Source: Hyphomicrobiales bacterium
GTDB lineage: Bacteria; Pseudomonadota; Alphaproteobacteria; Rhizobiales; Rhizobiaceae
DNA: 46,306 nt
Direction: 5' to 3'
NCBI GenBank assembly: GCA_900468535.1
Contig: UBTY01000010.1
Location: 1 to 46,306, forward strand
Part shown: positions 16,844-25,782 of the stretch, in pieces
How positions within the stretch are numbered: the first letter of the stretch is position 1
Layout: every line of letters starts with the position of its first letter
Program-made: the position numbers and the translations under genes
Notes under the pieces: model-generated
Database searches by the model: none
Seen by the model: the letters and a program-made list of their open reading frames with translations, nothing else
Told to the model about the DNA's origin: nothing

Positions 16844-17911
16844 TTATGAAACCCCTGGGTTCTCTTCGTGAAAGCGACCCGTAAGACGATCCAAGACAGG
16901 ATCCCGACGGTCGAGCTGAAGATGTTCTCCGGGTTCGACCAAGTGTTCGAGCAGTCGCCAGACACAATCACTGAACAATCGGCTTGCTTCGGCGGCTTCG
17001 TTACTTGCGAGCAGCGTTGAGCCGACGATGCTGACGGCGTGAGCCGTCACCGTCTGATCGACGCGTGTGAATGCGCAGTTTCCTCCGTGCGCGGCTGCAA
17101 GGTCGATGATGACCGAGCCAGCGGGAAGGGAGCCAAGTGTTTCCTCGTCGATCAGCATCGGGGCGGCGCTGCCTGATTCGCGAAGGTTCGTGACGATCAT
17201 CTGCATCGGGGCAAGCTGCCGGCCGAGTTGCCGGCGCGCCTGCTCACGCTTGGGGCCGGTGGCAAATATTGCCGTATCTATCGCCGAGAACTTTGCTCCC
17301 AGTCTCTCCACCTTCGCGCGATCGCTCTCGTTCAATCCGAAAACATGGGTGAGAGCACCCAGTTTCCTGGCGGTTGCAATCGCTTGCAGGGATACGGTGT
17401 TGACGCCGATGGCTGCCAGTCTGATCGGGCGAACGAAGCTGCCCTCCAGGGTCAGCATCGAATGGCCGATTCGCATCAGCCTTATACCCTCGAGGACGGC
17501 AGCGTGACCGAGAACGGTCGCTTGCGTGGTGGCAGCATCCATTGCCGCAGCATCCGCATAGCCTTCCAGGCGCGCAAGATCGAGTTCAAGCGATTGGTCG
17601 GGCGACGCGCTTGCGGAGCCTGCGGCGTTGCCGAGAAAGAGAGACACCGAACTGCTGGGAATGGACCTGTCCGGTCTGCGGACGCTGACGACAAGATCGC
17701 ATTCCACGACATCGGCGGGTGTCGCGGCGCATGCGCCGGCTCTTCTATAATCATCGTCGGTGTGGCCCGCGAACTGACCGCATCCCGGCTCGAATAGAAA
17801 TGTAAAGCGGCTGGACAGCCGACAAATGTCGTCCGGCGTCAACGCAACGCGGCGCTCACCGGGAAAAGATTCCCGAAGCAGTCCGGCGCGGACATGGGCA
17901 GGTTCAGACAT
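16844..17911 (-). CDS. Orphan PntA-like (NAD(P) transhydrogenase alpha / alanine dehydrogenase family) protein with degraded NAD site
   Basis: A 355-residue protein that aligns along its length with domain I of PntA: the start RESFPGERRVALTP, the middle LQAIATARKLGA and the later AGSVIIDLAAAHGGNCAFT are clear. The nucleotide loop, normally GAGVAG, reads GVNTVS, and the acidic DTRP segment that holds NAD ribose reads GLNES, so NAD binding is probably lost or changed. There are no membrane helices and no pntB neighbour. It is preceded by only a weak ribosome site (GAG). It may be a pseudo-enzyme with a regulatory role, or a decaying paralogue whose frame is still intact. It is divergent from the NAD synthetase gene, a striking pairing. 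Confidence 0.72.
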   Translation of the reverse strand: MSEPAHVRAGLLRESFPGERRVALTPDDICRLSSRFTFLFEPGCGQFAGHTDDDYRRAGACAATPADVVECDLVVSVRRPDRSIPSSSVSLFLGNAAGSASASPDQSLELDLARLEGYADAAAMDAATTQATVLGHAAVLEGIRLMRIGHSMLTLEGSFVRPIRLAAIGVNTVSLQAIATARKLGALTHVFGLNESDRAKVERLGAKFSAIDTAIFATGPKREQARRQLGRQLAPMQMIVTNLRESGSAAPMLIDEETLGSLPAGSVIIDLAAAHGGNCAFTRVDQTVTAHAVSIVGSTLLASNEAAEASRLFSDCVWRLLEHLVEPGEHLQLDRRDPVLDRLTGRFHEENPGVS

Positions 17912-18166
17912 TCATCGCTCTATTTAGAAAGCATACAGATGGGCGCGGAGTGCGATATAGGCCGCGTCGCCCATAGTTTTATGACAGTTTTGTAATTTTT
18001 TGCGCCTAATCGCACCCGATCTCTCGAGTGTGCAACCTGTGGTCATGCAGGCGCGTGCAATCTTTCGGTACACTTGCAGAGCGGCAACGTCATGGGCAGA
18101 TATGGTTTTGCCGCAGCGCTTTTGGATGTAATGGTTGGGCAAAGCGCGTTGCTGCTGGAGGCATTG

Positions 18167-20218
18167 GTGAATTTCTATTCGGTTTACGATCAAGGATTTG
18201 TCCGCGTGGCGGCATGCACGCCGAGCTGCGAGATCGGCGATCCGGATTTCAACGCAGCGGCGACGCTCGAACTTGCGCGGCAGGGTCATGCGCGTGGCGT
18301 CGGATTGATGGTCTTTCCGGAGCTCGGTATCTCCGGCTATTCGATCGACGATCTGCTTGGACAGGATGCGTTGCTGAGATCGGTTGATGCCGCGATCGCC
18401 GACATCGTCAAGGCCAGCAAGGATCTGACACCGGTGCTGCTCGTCGGCGCTCCGTTGCAAAGCGGCGGGCGTCTTTATAACTGCGCGATTGCGATCCATG
18501 CCGGCAAGATTCTCGGAGTCGTGCCAAAGACACATCTTCCGAATTACCGCGAATTCTACGAGAAGCGCTGGTTTGCGTCGGGGAGGGATGTCAGAGGTCG
18601 CAGCATCACAGTAGCCGGCCATGCCGTTCCGTTCGGCACGGATCTGATTTTTGCGGCCGAGGAGCTGCAGGATTTCATCTTCCATGTCGAGATCTGCGAA
18701 GACCTTTGGGCGCCGGCACCTCCGAGCGATTTCGGTGCGCTGGCCGGCGCGCTGGTGCTCGCCAATCTTTCCGCAAGCAATATCACCGTCGGCAAGGCCG
18801 ACACGCGCAAGCTGCTTTGCTCAGCGCAGTCGGCCCGTAGTCTCTCGGCCTACATCTACTCCGCCGCAGGCCCCGGCGAATCGACCACCGATCTTGCCTG
18901 GGACGGCCAGGCCTGCGTTTACGAGCTCGGCAACATGTTGGCGGAAACGGATCGCTTCCCCACGGAGTCGCAGATGTGCGTCGCCGATGTCGATCTTGAG
19001 CGGCTGCGCCTCGAGCGGTTGCGGACCGGGACGTTCAACGACGCCGCGACGCTCAACCTGACAGCGGACAGGCAGTTCCGTACGGTCAGTTTCTCGTTTG
19101 CGAAGCCTGCCGGAGACATCGGCTTCGAGCGCGACGTTGCGCGTTTCCCCTTCGTGCCGGCCGATGCCAGCAGGCTCGACCAGGATTGCTACGAGACCTT
19201 CAATATCCAGGTGCAAGGGCTGATGAAGCGGTTGAGCTCGACCGGCATCAAGCGGCTTTGCCTCGGCATATCGGGAGGCCTCGATTCGACCCACGCTCTG
19301 CTTGTGGCCGCCCGAGCCTTCGATCGTTTGGGCTGGCCGCGCTCGGATATACTTTGCTTCACGATGCCTGGGTTTGCGACCGGCGACGAAACCAAGTCGA
19401 ACGCCTGGGCTTTGATGCGAAGCATGGGGGTGTCCGCCGAGGAAGTTGATATCAAGCCGCTGGCGCTACAGCTTCTGCGGGATATCAAGCATCCGTTTGC
19501 CGGTGGCGAGCCTGTTTACGATACGACCTTCGAGAACGTTCAGGCGGGCCTGCGCACTGATTTCCTGTTCCGGGCGGCCAACCAGCGCAATGCGTTTGTT
19601 CTCGGTACCGGCGACCTGTCGGAAATCGGTCTCGGGTGGTCGACTTACGGCGTCGGCGATCAGATGAGCCACTACAACGTCAACGCATCGGTGCCGAAGA
19701 CGTTGATCCAACACCTCATTCGCTGGGTTATCCGCACGAGTGACTTCGACGCGGAGACCAAGGCCACGCTGGAGCGTATCCTCGGCACCCTGATTTCGCC
19801 GGAGCTGGTGCCGGCCGACGAAAACGGTGTGATGCAGAGCACCGAGGATAAGATCGGTCCTTACGATCTGCATGATTTCTTCCTGTACTACACGACGCGA
19901 TTCGGTCTGCGGCCGTCCAAGGTGGCATTCCTTGCTTATCGGGCATGGAGCGATGCCAAGTCCGGTTTCTGGCCGCCACATTTTCCGACCGACAAGCGCA
20001 GGAGCTTCGACCTGGCGACCATTCGCCGTTGGATGGAGGTTTCCCTCTTCCGCTTCTTCACGATCAGCCAGTTCAAACGGTCGGCGTCGCCCAATGGCCC
20101 GAAGGTGACATCGGGCGGATCGCTTTCACCCCGAGGCGACTGGCGCGCACCCTCCGACGGCAACGCGCGGATTTGGATCAAGGAACTGAAAACCAACGTT
20201 CCCGACGGCGAAAGTTAA
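18167..20218 (+). CDS. nadE: Glutamine-dependent NAD+ synthetase
   Basis: A 683-residue, two-domain enzyme that makes NAD from nicotinate adenine dinucleotide, ATP and glutamine. The N-terminal nitrilase-type glutaminase has the triad Glu52 (PELGISGYS), Lys121 (PKTHLPNYREFYEKRWF) and Cys177 (EICEDLW). Ammonia passes to the C-terminal synthetase with the ATP loop SGGLDS (369-374). I chose GTG at 18167, with GGAGG 5 nt upstream, because it gives the usual family length and N-terminus (FYSVYDQGFVRVAA); the frame stays open 93 nt further upstream. Two small genes follow on the same strand. It is divergent from the PntA-like gene. Confidence 0.95.
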   Translation: MNFYSVYDQGFVRVAACTPSCEIGDPDFNAAATLELARQGHARGVGLMVFPELGISGYSIDDLLGQDALLRSVDAAIADIVKASKDLTPVLLVGAPLQSGGRLYNCAIAIHAGKILGVVPKTHLPNYREFYEKRWFASGRDVRGRSITVAGHAVPFGTDLIFAAEELQDFIFHVEICEDLWAPAPPSDFGALAGALVLANLSASNITVGKADTRKLLCSAQSARSLSAYIYSAAGPGESTTDLAWDGQACVYELGNMLAETDRFPTESQMCVADVDLERLRLERLRTGTFNDAATLNLTADRQFRTVSFSFAKPAGDIGFERDVARFPFVPADASRLDQDCYETFNIQVQGLMKRLSSTGIKRLCLGISGGLDSTHALLVAARAFDRLGWPRSDILCFTMPGFATGDETKSNAWALMRSMGVSAEEVDIKPLALQLLRDIKHPFAGGEPVYDTTFENVQAGLRTDFLFRAANQRNAFVLGTGDLSEIGLGWSTYGVGDQMSHYNVNASVPKTLIQHLIRWVIRTSDFDAETKATLERILGTLISPELVPADENGVMQSTEDKIGPYDLHDFFLYYTTRFGLRPSKVAFLAYRAWSDAKSGFWPPHFPTDKRRSFDLATIRRWMEVSLFRFFTISQFKRSASPNGPKVTSGGSLSPRGDWRAPSDGNARIWIKELKTNVPDGES

Positions 20219-20284
20219 GCGCCGTCCTTGCCGGGCGGGTGGGTCGCAACACATATCGTAGCGAGTATTCGCGAGGTGGCCGAA

Positions 20285-20488
20285 ATGACATGCGACGAGC
20301 CTGAGGAGCTTCCACGCTACATGATTCGCAGGGAGATACCCGGCGGCTGGTCCATCATTGATACCCTGACTTCTCTGCCGGCCGCCACCGACGGACGGGA
20401 TCTCGTGGGGCTGAGCAAGCAGGATGCGGAAGATATCGCTGCGGAGTTGAACCAGAGTGCTGCAGAGGGGCGCGACCCGCTGGTCTGA
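20285..20488 (+). CDS. Small hypothetical protein (67 aa)
   Basis: ATG at 20285 is preceded by GAGGTGG. The product is acidic and soluble, with Pro-rich start EEPLPRY-like composition, a central REIPGGWSIIDTLT and a helical end (SKQDAEDIAAELNQ). No membrane segment or Cys pair is seen. The pattern resembles short conserved rhizobial proteins of unknown function. It lies 66 nt after nadE and about 50 nt before the next small gene, so the three may share a transcript. Function unknown. Confidence 0.6.
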   Translation: MTCDEPEELPRYMIRREIPGGWSIIDTLTSLPAATDGRDLVGLSKQDAEDIAAELNQSAAEGRDPLV

Positions 20489-20538
20489 GAGCCGGAACAG
20501 ATCGTTCTCCGTCGACGTTTTTGGTGCGGAGGCATGTC

Positions 20539-20745
20539 ATGGCGCAAGATGAACCAAGAGCAGGCAATCCGTCTCCGGGGCAGGAGCCGACGATCGCGCG
20601 TGAGGAGCACCTGATCGCCGAAGGGCGGCGGCTGTCTATCTGGGCTGTGATAGGCGCGATCATCTTCGTGATCCTCATGGTCGCGCTTGCGCTCGGTGTC
20701 TTCATGAGCGGCGGCCCCACCCCTCCCGGCACAGGGCCGGGATAA
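20539..20745 (+). CDS. Small single-pass membrane protein (68 aa)
   Basis: ATG at 20539 follows GCGGAGG. A hydrophilic N-terminus of about 32 residues precedes one membrane helix (about residues 33-56, IWAVIGAIIFVILMVALALGV). It ends in a Gly/Pro-rich tail (GGPTPPGTGPG). The positive residues before the helix (EGRRLS) suggest N-in orientation, with the tail in the periplasm. No family is recognised. It follows another small gene behind nadE. Confidence 0.6.
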   Translation: MAQDEPRAGNPSPGQEPTIAREEHLIAEGRRLSIWAVIGAIIFVILMVALALGVFMSGGPTPPGTGPG

Positions 20746-20926
20746 GCAGCCAAAGCTTTCGAATAGTGCCGCCCGCCGAAGTGCGGACGGCAAGTATTCT
20801 TCAGGCCTACTAACGCCCCCCTGCAAACATAAACTATATAAATGATGGCTATTTGTTGTGTGTTCACTCTTTTGGCGTTATTTGCTGGTTGATGGGGATG
20901 GATACAGGGCGGCAGGGCAATCGAAC

Positions 20927-21391
20927 ATGCTGACGAAAAAAGGAAAGTATGGCTTGAAGGCATTGGTGGATCTCGCGCGTCTAGCGCCGGGAGAAACGGC
21001 CTTCATCAATGATGTTGCCGCTCGCAACAACATTCCCAAGAAGTTCCTCGACACCATCCTGCTGGAACTTCGCAACGTCGGAATCCTTCGCTCCAAAAAG
21101 GGGCCGGGTGGCGGTTATTCGCTGTCAAAACCGGCAGCAGAAATCCGAATCGGGCATGTAATCCGCACGCTTGACGGGCCGTTGGCACCGATCCGCTGCG
21201 CCAGCCGCACCGCCTTCGAAGCATGTGACGACTGTCTTGATCCCGAGACCTGTCAGGTGCGGCGCTCGATGACCGAGGTTCGGGACGCGATTGCCGACAT
21301 TCTCGACAACATGACGCTCGAGCAGTTCGTGGCATCGGGCAACAAGATCGATGAAGACGACGATGCGGTTCCGTTGAAGGCCGCAAAGTAA
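20927..21391 (+). CDS. Rrf2-family regulator with four C-terminal cysteines
   Basis: A 154-residue regulator with a typical Rrf2 start (LTKKGKYGLKALVDLA), recognition helix (IPKKFLDTILLELRNVGIL) and wing (GPGGGYSLSKP). The second half carries Cys91, Cys100, Cys103 and Cys109, enough for an Fe-S cluster or thiol switch. ATG at 20927 fits the family N-terminus; the open frame extends 69 nt upstream. It converges with an SfnB-like oxidoreductase gene, with stops only 3 nt apart. Together with CymR-like Rrf2 proteins known from sulfur metabolism, this suggests a sulfur-supply regulator. That role is inferred from context. Confidence 0.85.
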   Translation: MLTKKGKYGLKALVDLARLAPGETAFINDVAARNNIPKKFLDTILLELRNVGILRSKKGPGGGYSLSKPAAEIRIGHVIRTLDGPLAPIRCASRTAFEACDDCLDPETCQVRRSMTEVRDAIADILDNMTLEQFVASGNKIDEDDDAVPLKAAK

Positions 21392-21394
21392 GCA

Positions 21395-22495
21395 TCATCC
21401 GTCGTTGCGTTTCAGGTTGCCGACGAGGCTGTAAATTTCCGCCGCGGTCTGAGTTGCGCCATGCAGTCGCGCATTGCGCCAGTGCCGATCCAGGTTGAGA
21501 CCGATGCTTGTTGTCGCGGTTGATGACAGCTCGAACAGCAGACCCGATGCTTCGAGCGCCGTGGTACACGCAATTGCTTTTGCTGCCAGCGCCGAAAATG
21601 TCGCCGCTTCGATCGAGCGACTGGAGGGGCCGACCTGGGCGAGGTCGATACGTCCGCCGGCGCGCTGAATCTGGGCGGCCGTCGCTTCGATGTCGACCAT
21701 CAGTTTTCCGAGCCGTGGAGAGGCGAGGGGCTCCAACAGTCCTGCCAGCACGCTGCGCGCTATTCCAAGCGCGGTCGCCGCATGCGTAAGCGCTGCGATT
21801 GCCGGGACGAGCGAGGCTGCGGCGTGATCGACATGAGCCGTTGTGTCGTTGCCGACGCGCAGGTCGTTCGCGATCAGCGTGCCCGTTCCATTGGTGCGCT
21901 GACCAAAGCCATCCCAATCATCCAGACACTGCAGTCCGGCGGCATCCCGAGGTACGTAGAATTCCAGTCCTGGAGCGGTTCCATCTGCGATGACCGTGAT
22001 CCAATCGGAAAAGAGCAAGCCAGTTGCCGGCAGGCTTCGGCCGGTGATCCGATGAGAATGCTGACTGGCCTGAACGGTTGCCGTCTCCGGGAGGGTTGCA
22101 GTTGTAAATCTCTCCCCGATCAAGGCGCGCTCGTACATGACCTGCTGCAGGCTCTCGCTTCCGGTCGCTCTCAGGTGCTCCAACGTCGAGAAATGCAGTT
22201 CGAGGCATTCCCCGATCGAGGGATCGCCTTCGGCTATGATCGCCACGATCTCGCCCAGCAGGGCGTTGCCGATGTCGAGCCCGCCAAACTCCGGCGGCAC
22301 GGTGATCGCACCCAGCCCGGAGGCGGATAAGGCGTCAAGCTCCGTGTGGGGAAGGATGCGGTTGATATCACGTTCGCTTGCCTGCAATGCGAAGGATGCC
22401 GACAGCTGCCGGGCAGTCGCCAGGGCCTCCTCCTCGCTCTCGATGCGATGAGCGACGGGCCTTTCTCCGTTGTGAAACTTCGATACGCTTCCCAT
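21395..22495 (-). CDS. Acyl-CoA dehydrogenase-like monooxygenase, SfnB-type sulfur-acquisition oxidoreductase
   Basis: A 366-residue member of the acyl-CoA dehydrogenase superfamily in the DszC/SfnB branch, flavin-dependent proteins linked to organosulfur use. The N-terminal helical part holds PPEFGGLDIGNALLGEIVAIIAEGDPSIG, spanning about residues 62-90, the usual active-site lead-in. The C-terminal helices contain IEAATFSALAAKAIACTTALEASG. No catalytic Glu of true acyl-CoA dehydrogenases is evident, in keeping with the monooxygenase branch. It is slightly shorter than the roughly 400 residues common for SfnB. ATG at 22495 follows GAAGG. The Rrf2 gene converges on it; the substrate is unknown. 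Confidence 0.72.
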   Translation of the reverse strand: MGSVSKFHNGERPVAHRIESEEEALATARQLSASFALQASERDINRILPHTELDALSASGLGAITVPPEFGGLDIGNALLGEIVAIIAEGDPSIGECLELHFSTLEHLRATGSESLQQVMYERALIGERFTTATLPETATVQASQHSHRITGRSLPATGLLFSDWITVIADGTAPGLEFYVPRDAAGLQCLDDWDGFGQRTNGTGTLIANDLRVGNDTTAHVDHAAASLVPAIAALTHAATALGIARSVLAGLLEPLASPRLGKLMVDIEATAAQIQRAGGRIDLAQVGPSSRSIEAATFSALAAKAIACTTALEASGLLFELSSTATTSIGLNLDRHWRNARLHGATQTAAEIYSLVGNLKRNDG

Positions 22496-22683
22496 CGGTT
22501 GCCTTCAAACATGCCAAGGATCTAAGGAATGCGGCATCGCTCATGCGATGATAAGACTGGTTTTTCTAGAAATACGCGTGCCGCTGGAATTTTATTACGC
22601 GCTTGATTGTCGTAAGCAGCTGGATAGTTATGTGACGCTGGCAGCATTCCAACAGCAGCGACGACGATAATGCGAGGTTTTCT

Positions 22684-23421
22684 ATGGCATCGACCGCCCG
22701 AACGCGGCTTCACATCGATCCCGGCGAGATGCCGATCTACGCCATAGGCGACATTCACGGCCGGCACGATCTGCTTCAGCGCGCCGAACAGGCGATTGCC
22801 GAAGACGCTTCGAAGCTGCCGGGGCGCAAGCTCATCGTCACGCTCGGTGACTACATAGACCGCGGGCCCTCGTCGGCACAGGTGATTTCCCATCTGATGG
22901 CGGCGCCGCCGCAAAACTTCGATCGCATCTGCCTGACCGGCAACCATGAGATCGTCATGCTCGACTACATCGACGGACGGATTTCCTTCAACGACTGGCT
23001 GCCGATGGGCTCGGACGAGCTGCTGCGGTCGTACGGGCTGGATGCGGATCAGTTGCCGCTAATCTTTCCGACGGCTGCCAAGCTTGATGCGTTCATACGC
23101 CAGTCGCTGCCGAAACCACATATCGACTTCCTGCGATCGCTGCCGATCCTCGTCGATACGCCGGAGATTCTTTTCGTGCATGCCGGCATCGAGCCAAGCG
23201 TGTCGATTGAGGAGCAGAGTGATGACGATCTCGTCTTCATCCGCCATCGTTTCTTCGAAAGCCCGGTTCCGCTTCCAAAGCTTGTGGTCCACGGACATAC
23301 GCCGGTCGAAAAACCCGACGTGCAGCCATCCCGCCTCAATCTCGATACCGGCGCGTTCCGTAGCGGACGGTTGACGGTGGCGCGGTTCTGGCAAGGCCGC
23401 GTCCACCTTTTCTCGACCTGA
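22684..23421 (+). CDS. PPP-family Ser/Thr (metallo)phosphatase beside the exo cluster
   Basis: A 245-residue calcineurin-like phosphatase with all PPP motifs: GDIHGR (22-27), GDYIDRG (55-61), GNHE (86-89), FVHAG and HGHT near the C-terminus. These bind two metals and hydrolyse phospho-Ser/Thr or other phosphoesters. ATG at 22684 follows GCGAGG. It ends on the base before the exoP stop codon of the opposite strand. Rhizobium leguminosarum PssZ, an EPS-cluster phosphatase, is of the same general kind, so a role in controlling exopolysaccharide production is plausible. A protein substrate, such as a phosphorylated EPS factor, is conjecture. Confidence 0.88.
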   Translation: MASTARTRLHIDPGEMPIYAIGDIHGRHDLLQRAEQAIAEDASKLPGRKLIVTLGDYIDRGPSSAQVISHLMAAPPQNFDRICLTGNHEIVMLDYIDGRISFNDWLPMGSDELLRSYGLDADQLPLIFPTAAKLDAFIRQSLPKPHIDFLRSLPILVDTPEILFVHAGIEPSVSIEEQSDDDLVFIRHRFFESPVPLPKLVVHGHTPVEKPDVQPSRLNLDTGAFRSGRLTVARFWQGRVHLFST

Positions 23422-25782
23422 TCAGGTGCCGGCTTCGGCCGGCTCGCGCTTCTTCGGCGTTTCGTCCGTGTAGTAGCTCACATATTTCGAGCGATAGCGC
23501 TCGGCCGCGCCGAAATTCGTGAATTTTCCGAGTTCGGTCATGTCGGTCTTGTTGAGGATCACGCCCAGAACCTTCGATTTTATCTGCGGCTCCGCGTTCA
23601 GGATATCGCGCACGACGTTGGTCGGCGTCGATCCCCATTCGGTCACGAACAGGAAGCCGTCGACCTGCGGGGCGAAGGCCTTGGCGTCGATGACAGGACC
23701 GAGAGGCGCAAGGTCGACGACGATGTAGTCGAACATCTTGCGGGCATTTTCCATGAGGTTGAACATGCCCTGCGATGCCAGCAGTTCGCTGGTATGCATC
23801 AGGTGATCGTTCGACAGCACGGGCAGGATGGCGAGCTTGCTGACCGGGTCGACCTTTACGGCACTCGCCCACGGAACTTCCCCAAGGACAGCTTCCACGA
23901 GACCGTACTGCGGCGGTTTCCGCAGCATGCGGGTAAGGCCGGGATTGCGAAGGTCGGCGTCGATGAGGAGGGTTCGCTTGCCGCTTGAGGCAAGCAGGGC
24001 AGCGAAGTTCGCCGCCGTGGTGGACTTGCCTTCTCCCGGCATTGCTGAGACCACACCGATAACGCGGTCCGATTTGCCCTGGAACATCACGTCGCTGGCG
24101 AGCTTGGCGTTGCGGAGCGTCTCGGCAAAGACCGAACGCGGCGCCTCGAGCACCACCCGCATGATGCGTTCGAAGGTGGCGCCGTCGTCAGCGACCGGTT
24201 CGCTCTGCGGCGGCGCGGTCTGCGCCGATTTCGGCCGGAAGACCTTCTTCTCGCGCGGGCCTTTTCCGACGAGCGGCAGGTAGCCGAGGAATTTCAGGCC
24301 GAGAATCGTGCGGACGTCGCCTTCGACACGGAAGAAGCGCTCGCGGAATTCCTGGAATGCCGTCAGCGCACCGCCAGCCATCAGGCCGAGCACGATGGCG
24401 AGACCGAGTGTCATGGTCTTCTTCGGGCTGGAAGGCGAAGCCGGGACGCCCGCTTCCGAGATCACGCGTGCCTTCGCGATCGGGAAGGACTGCTGCTGTG
24501 CTGCTTCCTCATATTTTCCGAGGTACGACTCGTAAAGCGTCTTCAGAGCGGCAGCGCGCTGCTCGAGATCGTTGAGCTGGACCAACGACTTGTCTGCTTC
24601 GGAGTTCTTGCCGGTCAGGTGATCGATGTTGGTGCGCAACGATGCTTCGCGGGAACGCGCGACCTCGAATTCGTTGCGGTAGCTTGCGGTCAGCTGCTGC
24701 AGTTCCTGATAGATCTGGCGGGTGACGTCCTGCTTTTCGGCACGCAATGCCACAGCCTGGGGATGGTCCTCGCCGAAATTGGTGGTGACTTCCTGCTCGC
24801 GCTTGCTGACGGTGATGTAGCGGGTTCTCAGATCCTTGATCACGCTGTTATCGGCCTGGCCTGATGATACGGCCGCATTGTTCACAGCGCTCTCCGGACC
24901 AAGCTCGATGATCGACTTGAACTGGTTGTAGCGCGCGGAAGCACTGGCAGTATCGGCCTGGGCGACGATCAGCTGCTTGTTGAGGTCGGCCAGCTGCTGC
25001 TCCGACATCAACTCGCCGTTGGCTGATGTGAGGCCGTTTTCGGCCTTGAACTTGGCAACTTCGAGGGCTGCCTGCTGTGAGCGTTCGCGCAGGTCCGCGA
25101 GGCGCTGCTGCAGCCAGACGGATGCGCTTTCGGTCGCATCGAAGTTGGCGTTGAGCTGGTCGCTGAGATAGGCGGTCGCATAGGCTTTCGTGATGCGGGC
25201 CGCGAGCAGGCGGTCGGTCGAGCGGAAGGAAACAGCGAGAACTGCGCTTCGGTTGACGCGGGATACGGTCAGCGCATCCTGCAACAGAGCCGCGGCCTTC
25301 TGCCGGCGACCGTTGCGGGCATCGTCCTCATTCGCTGGAGCCTTGCGGGGCAGCAGTGCGCTTGCAATCAGCTTGACGCCGGCCTTGACGAGGGCGGCAG
25401 GAGATTGCGGCGGCTCGAGGATGGTGTCGTTGTCCTGAAGGTGTTCGGCGTCGACGACCCTCAGCGCCAGTTCATTGGACTTCAGGATTTCGACGGCGCT
25501 GGCGATCTGCATGTCGACCTGCTGCGAATTCGCGACGGGCGGTGCATCCTGCGCGTAGCGCGTCATGCTGTCGTCGAGCAGGATCTGTGTCATCGACGTG
25601 TATTGCGCGGTCGCAAACAGCAGATAGACCACGGCGATCGCCACCATGGCGCCGACGCAAAGGGCAACCGAGCCCGCTCTCCGGACCAGAATTGCGATCA
25701 GCCGATCAATGTCGATGAAGGAGTCGGAATCGTCGGCCGATTTGGCCAGTGTGCTGTGCAAGGTGAGGTTCCGTTGGTTCAT
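23422..25782 (-). CDS. exoP: ExoP: Wzc-type polysaccharide co-polymerase and tyrosine autokinase
   Basis: A 786-residue inner-membrane protein controlling chain length and export. It has an N-terminal Wzz domain with the first membrane helix about 37-58, a long periplasmic coiled-coil region (about 220-430), a second helix about 457-476 after a PASPSSPKK segment, and a cytosolic BY-kinase. Kinase marks are Walker A AMPGEGKST (580-588), Walker A' LLIDADLRNP and Walker B YIVVDLAPLG. The C-terminal Tyr cluster (Tyr763, 767, 770, 771) is the likely autophosphorylation site. It is the last gene of a minus-strand operon and overlaps exoO by 4 nt. Its stop codon abuts that of the convergent phosphatase gene. 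Confidence 0.95.
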   Translation of the reverse strand: MNQRNLTLHSTLAKSADDSDSFIDIDRLIAILVRRAGSVALCVGAMVAIAVVYLLFATAQYTSMTQILLDDSMTRYAQDAPPVANSQQVDMQIASAVEILKSNELALRVVDAEHLQDNDTILEPPQSPAALVKAGVKLIASALLPRKAPANEDDARNGRRQKAAALLQDALTVSRVNRSAVLAVSFRSTDRLLAARITKAYATAYLSDQLNANFDATESASVWLQQRLADLRERSQQAALEVAKFKAENGLTSANGELMSEQQLADLNKQLIVAQADTASASARYNQFKSIIELGPESAVNNAAVSSGQADNSVIKDLRTRYITVSKREQEVTTNFGEDHPQAVALRAEKQDVTRQIYQELQQLTASYRNEFEVARSREASLRTNIDHLTGKNSEADKSLVQLNDLEQRAAALKTLYESYLGKYEEAAQQQSFPIAKARVISEAGVPASPSSPKKTMTLGLAIVLGLMAGGALTAFQEFRERFFRVEGDVRTILGLKFLGYLPLVGKGPREKKVFRPKSAQTAPPQSEPVADDGATFERIMRVVLEAPRSVFAETLRNAKLASDVMFQGKSDRVIGVVSAMPGEGKSTTAANFAALLASSGKRTLLIDADLRNPGLTRMLRKPPQYGLVEAVLGEVPWASAVKVDPVSKLAILPVLSNDHLMHTSELLASQGMFNLMENARKMFDYIVVDLAPLGPVIDAKAFAPQVDGFLFVTEWGSTPTNVVRDILNAEPQIKSKVLGVILNKTDMTELGKFTNFGAAERYRSKYVSYYTDETPKKREPAEAGT

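Noticed and set aside
16607..16849. 80-residue plus-strand frame between the porin and the PntA-like gene
   Set aside because: No ribosome site, odd composition, and it spans the inverted repeats of the porin promoter region.
17924..18685. Minus-strand frame of 253 residues near nadE
   Set aside because: It overlaps the nadE glutaminase domain, including Lys121 and Cys177, and has no recognisable domain.
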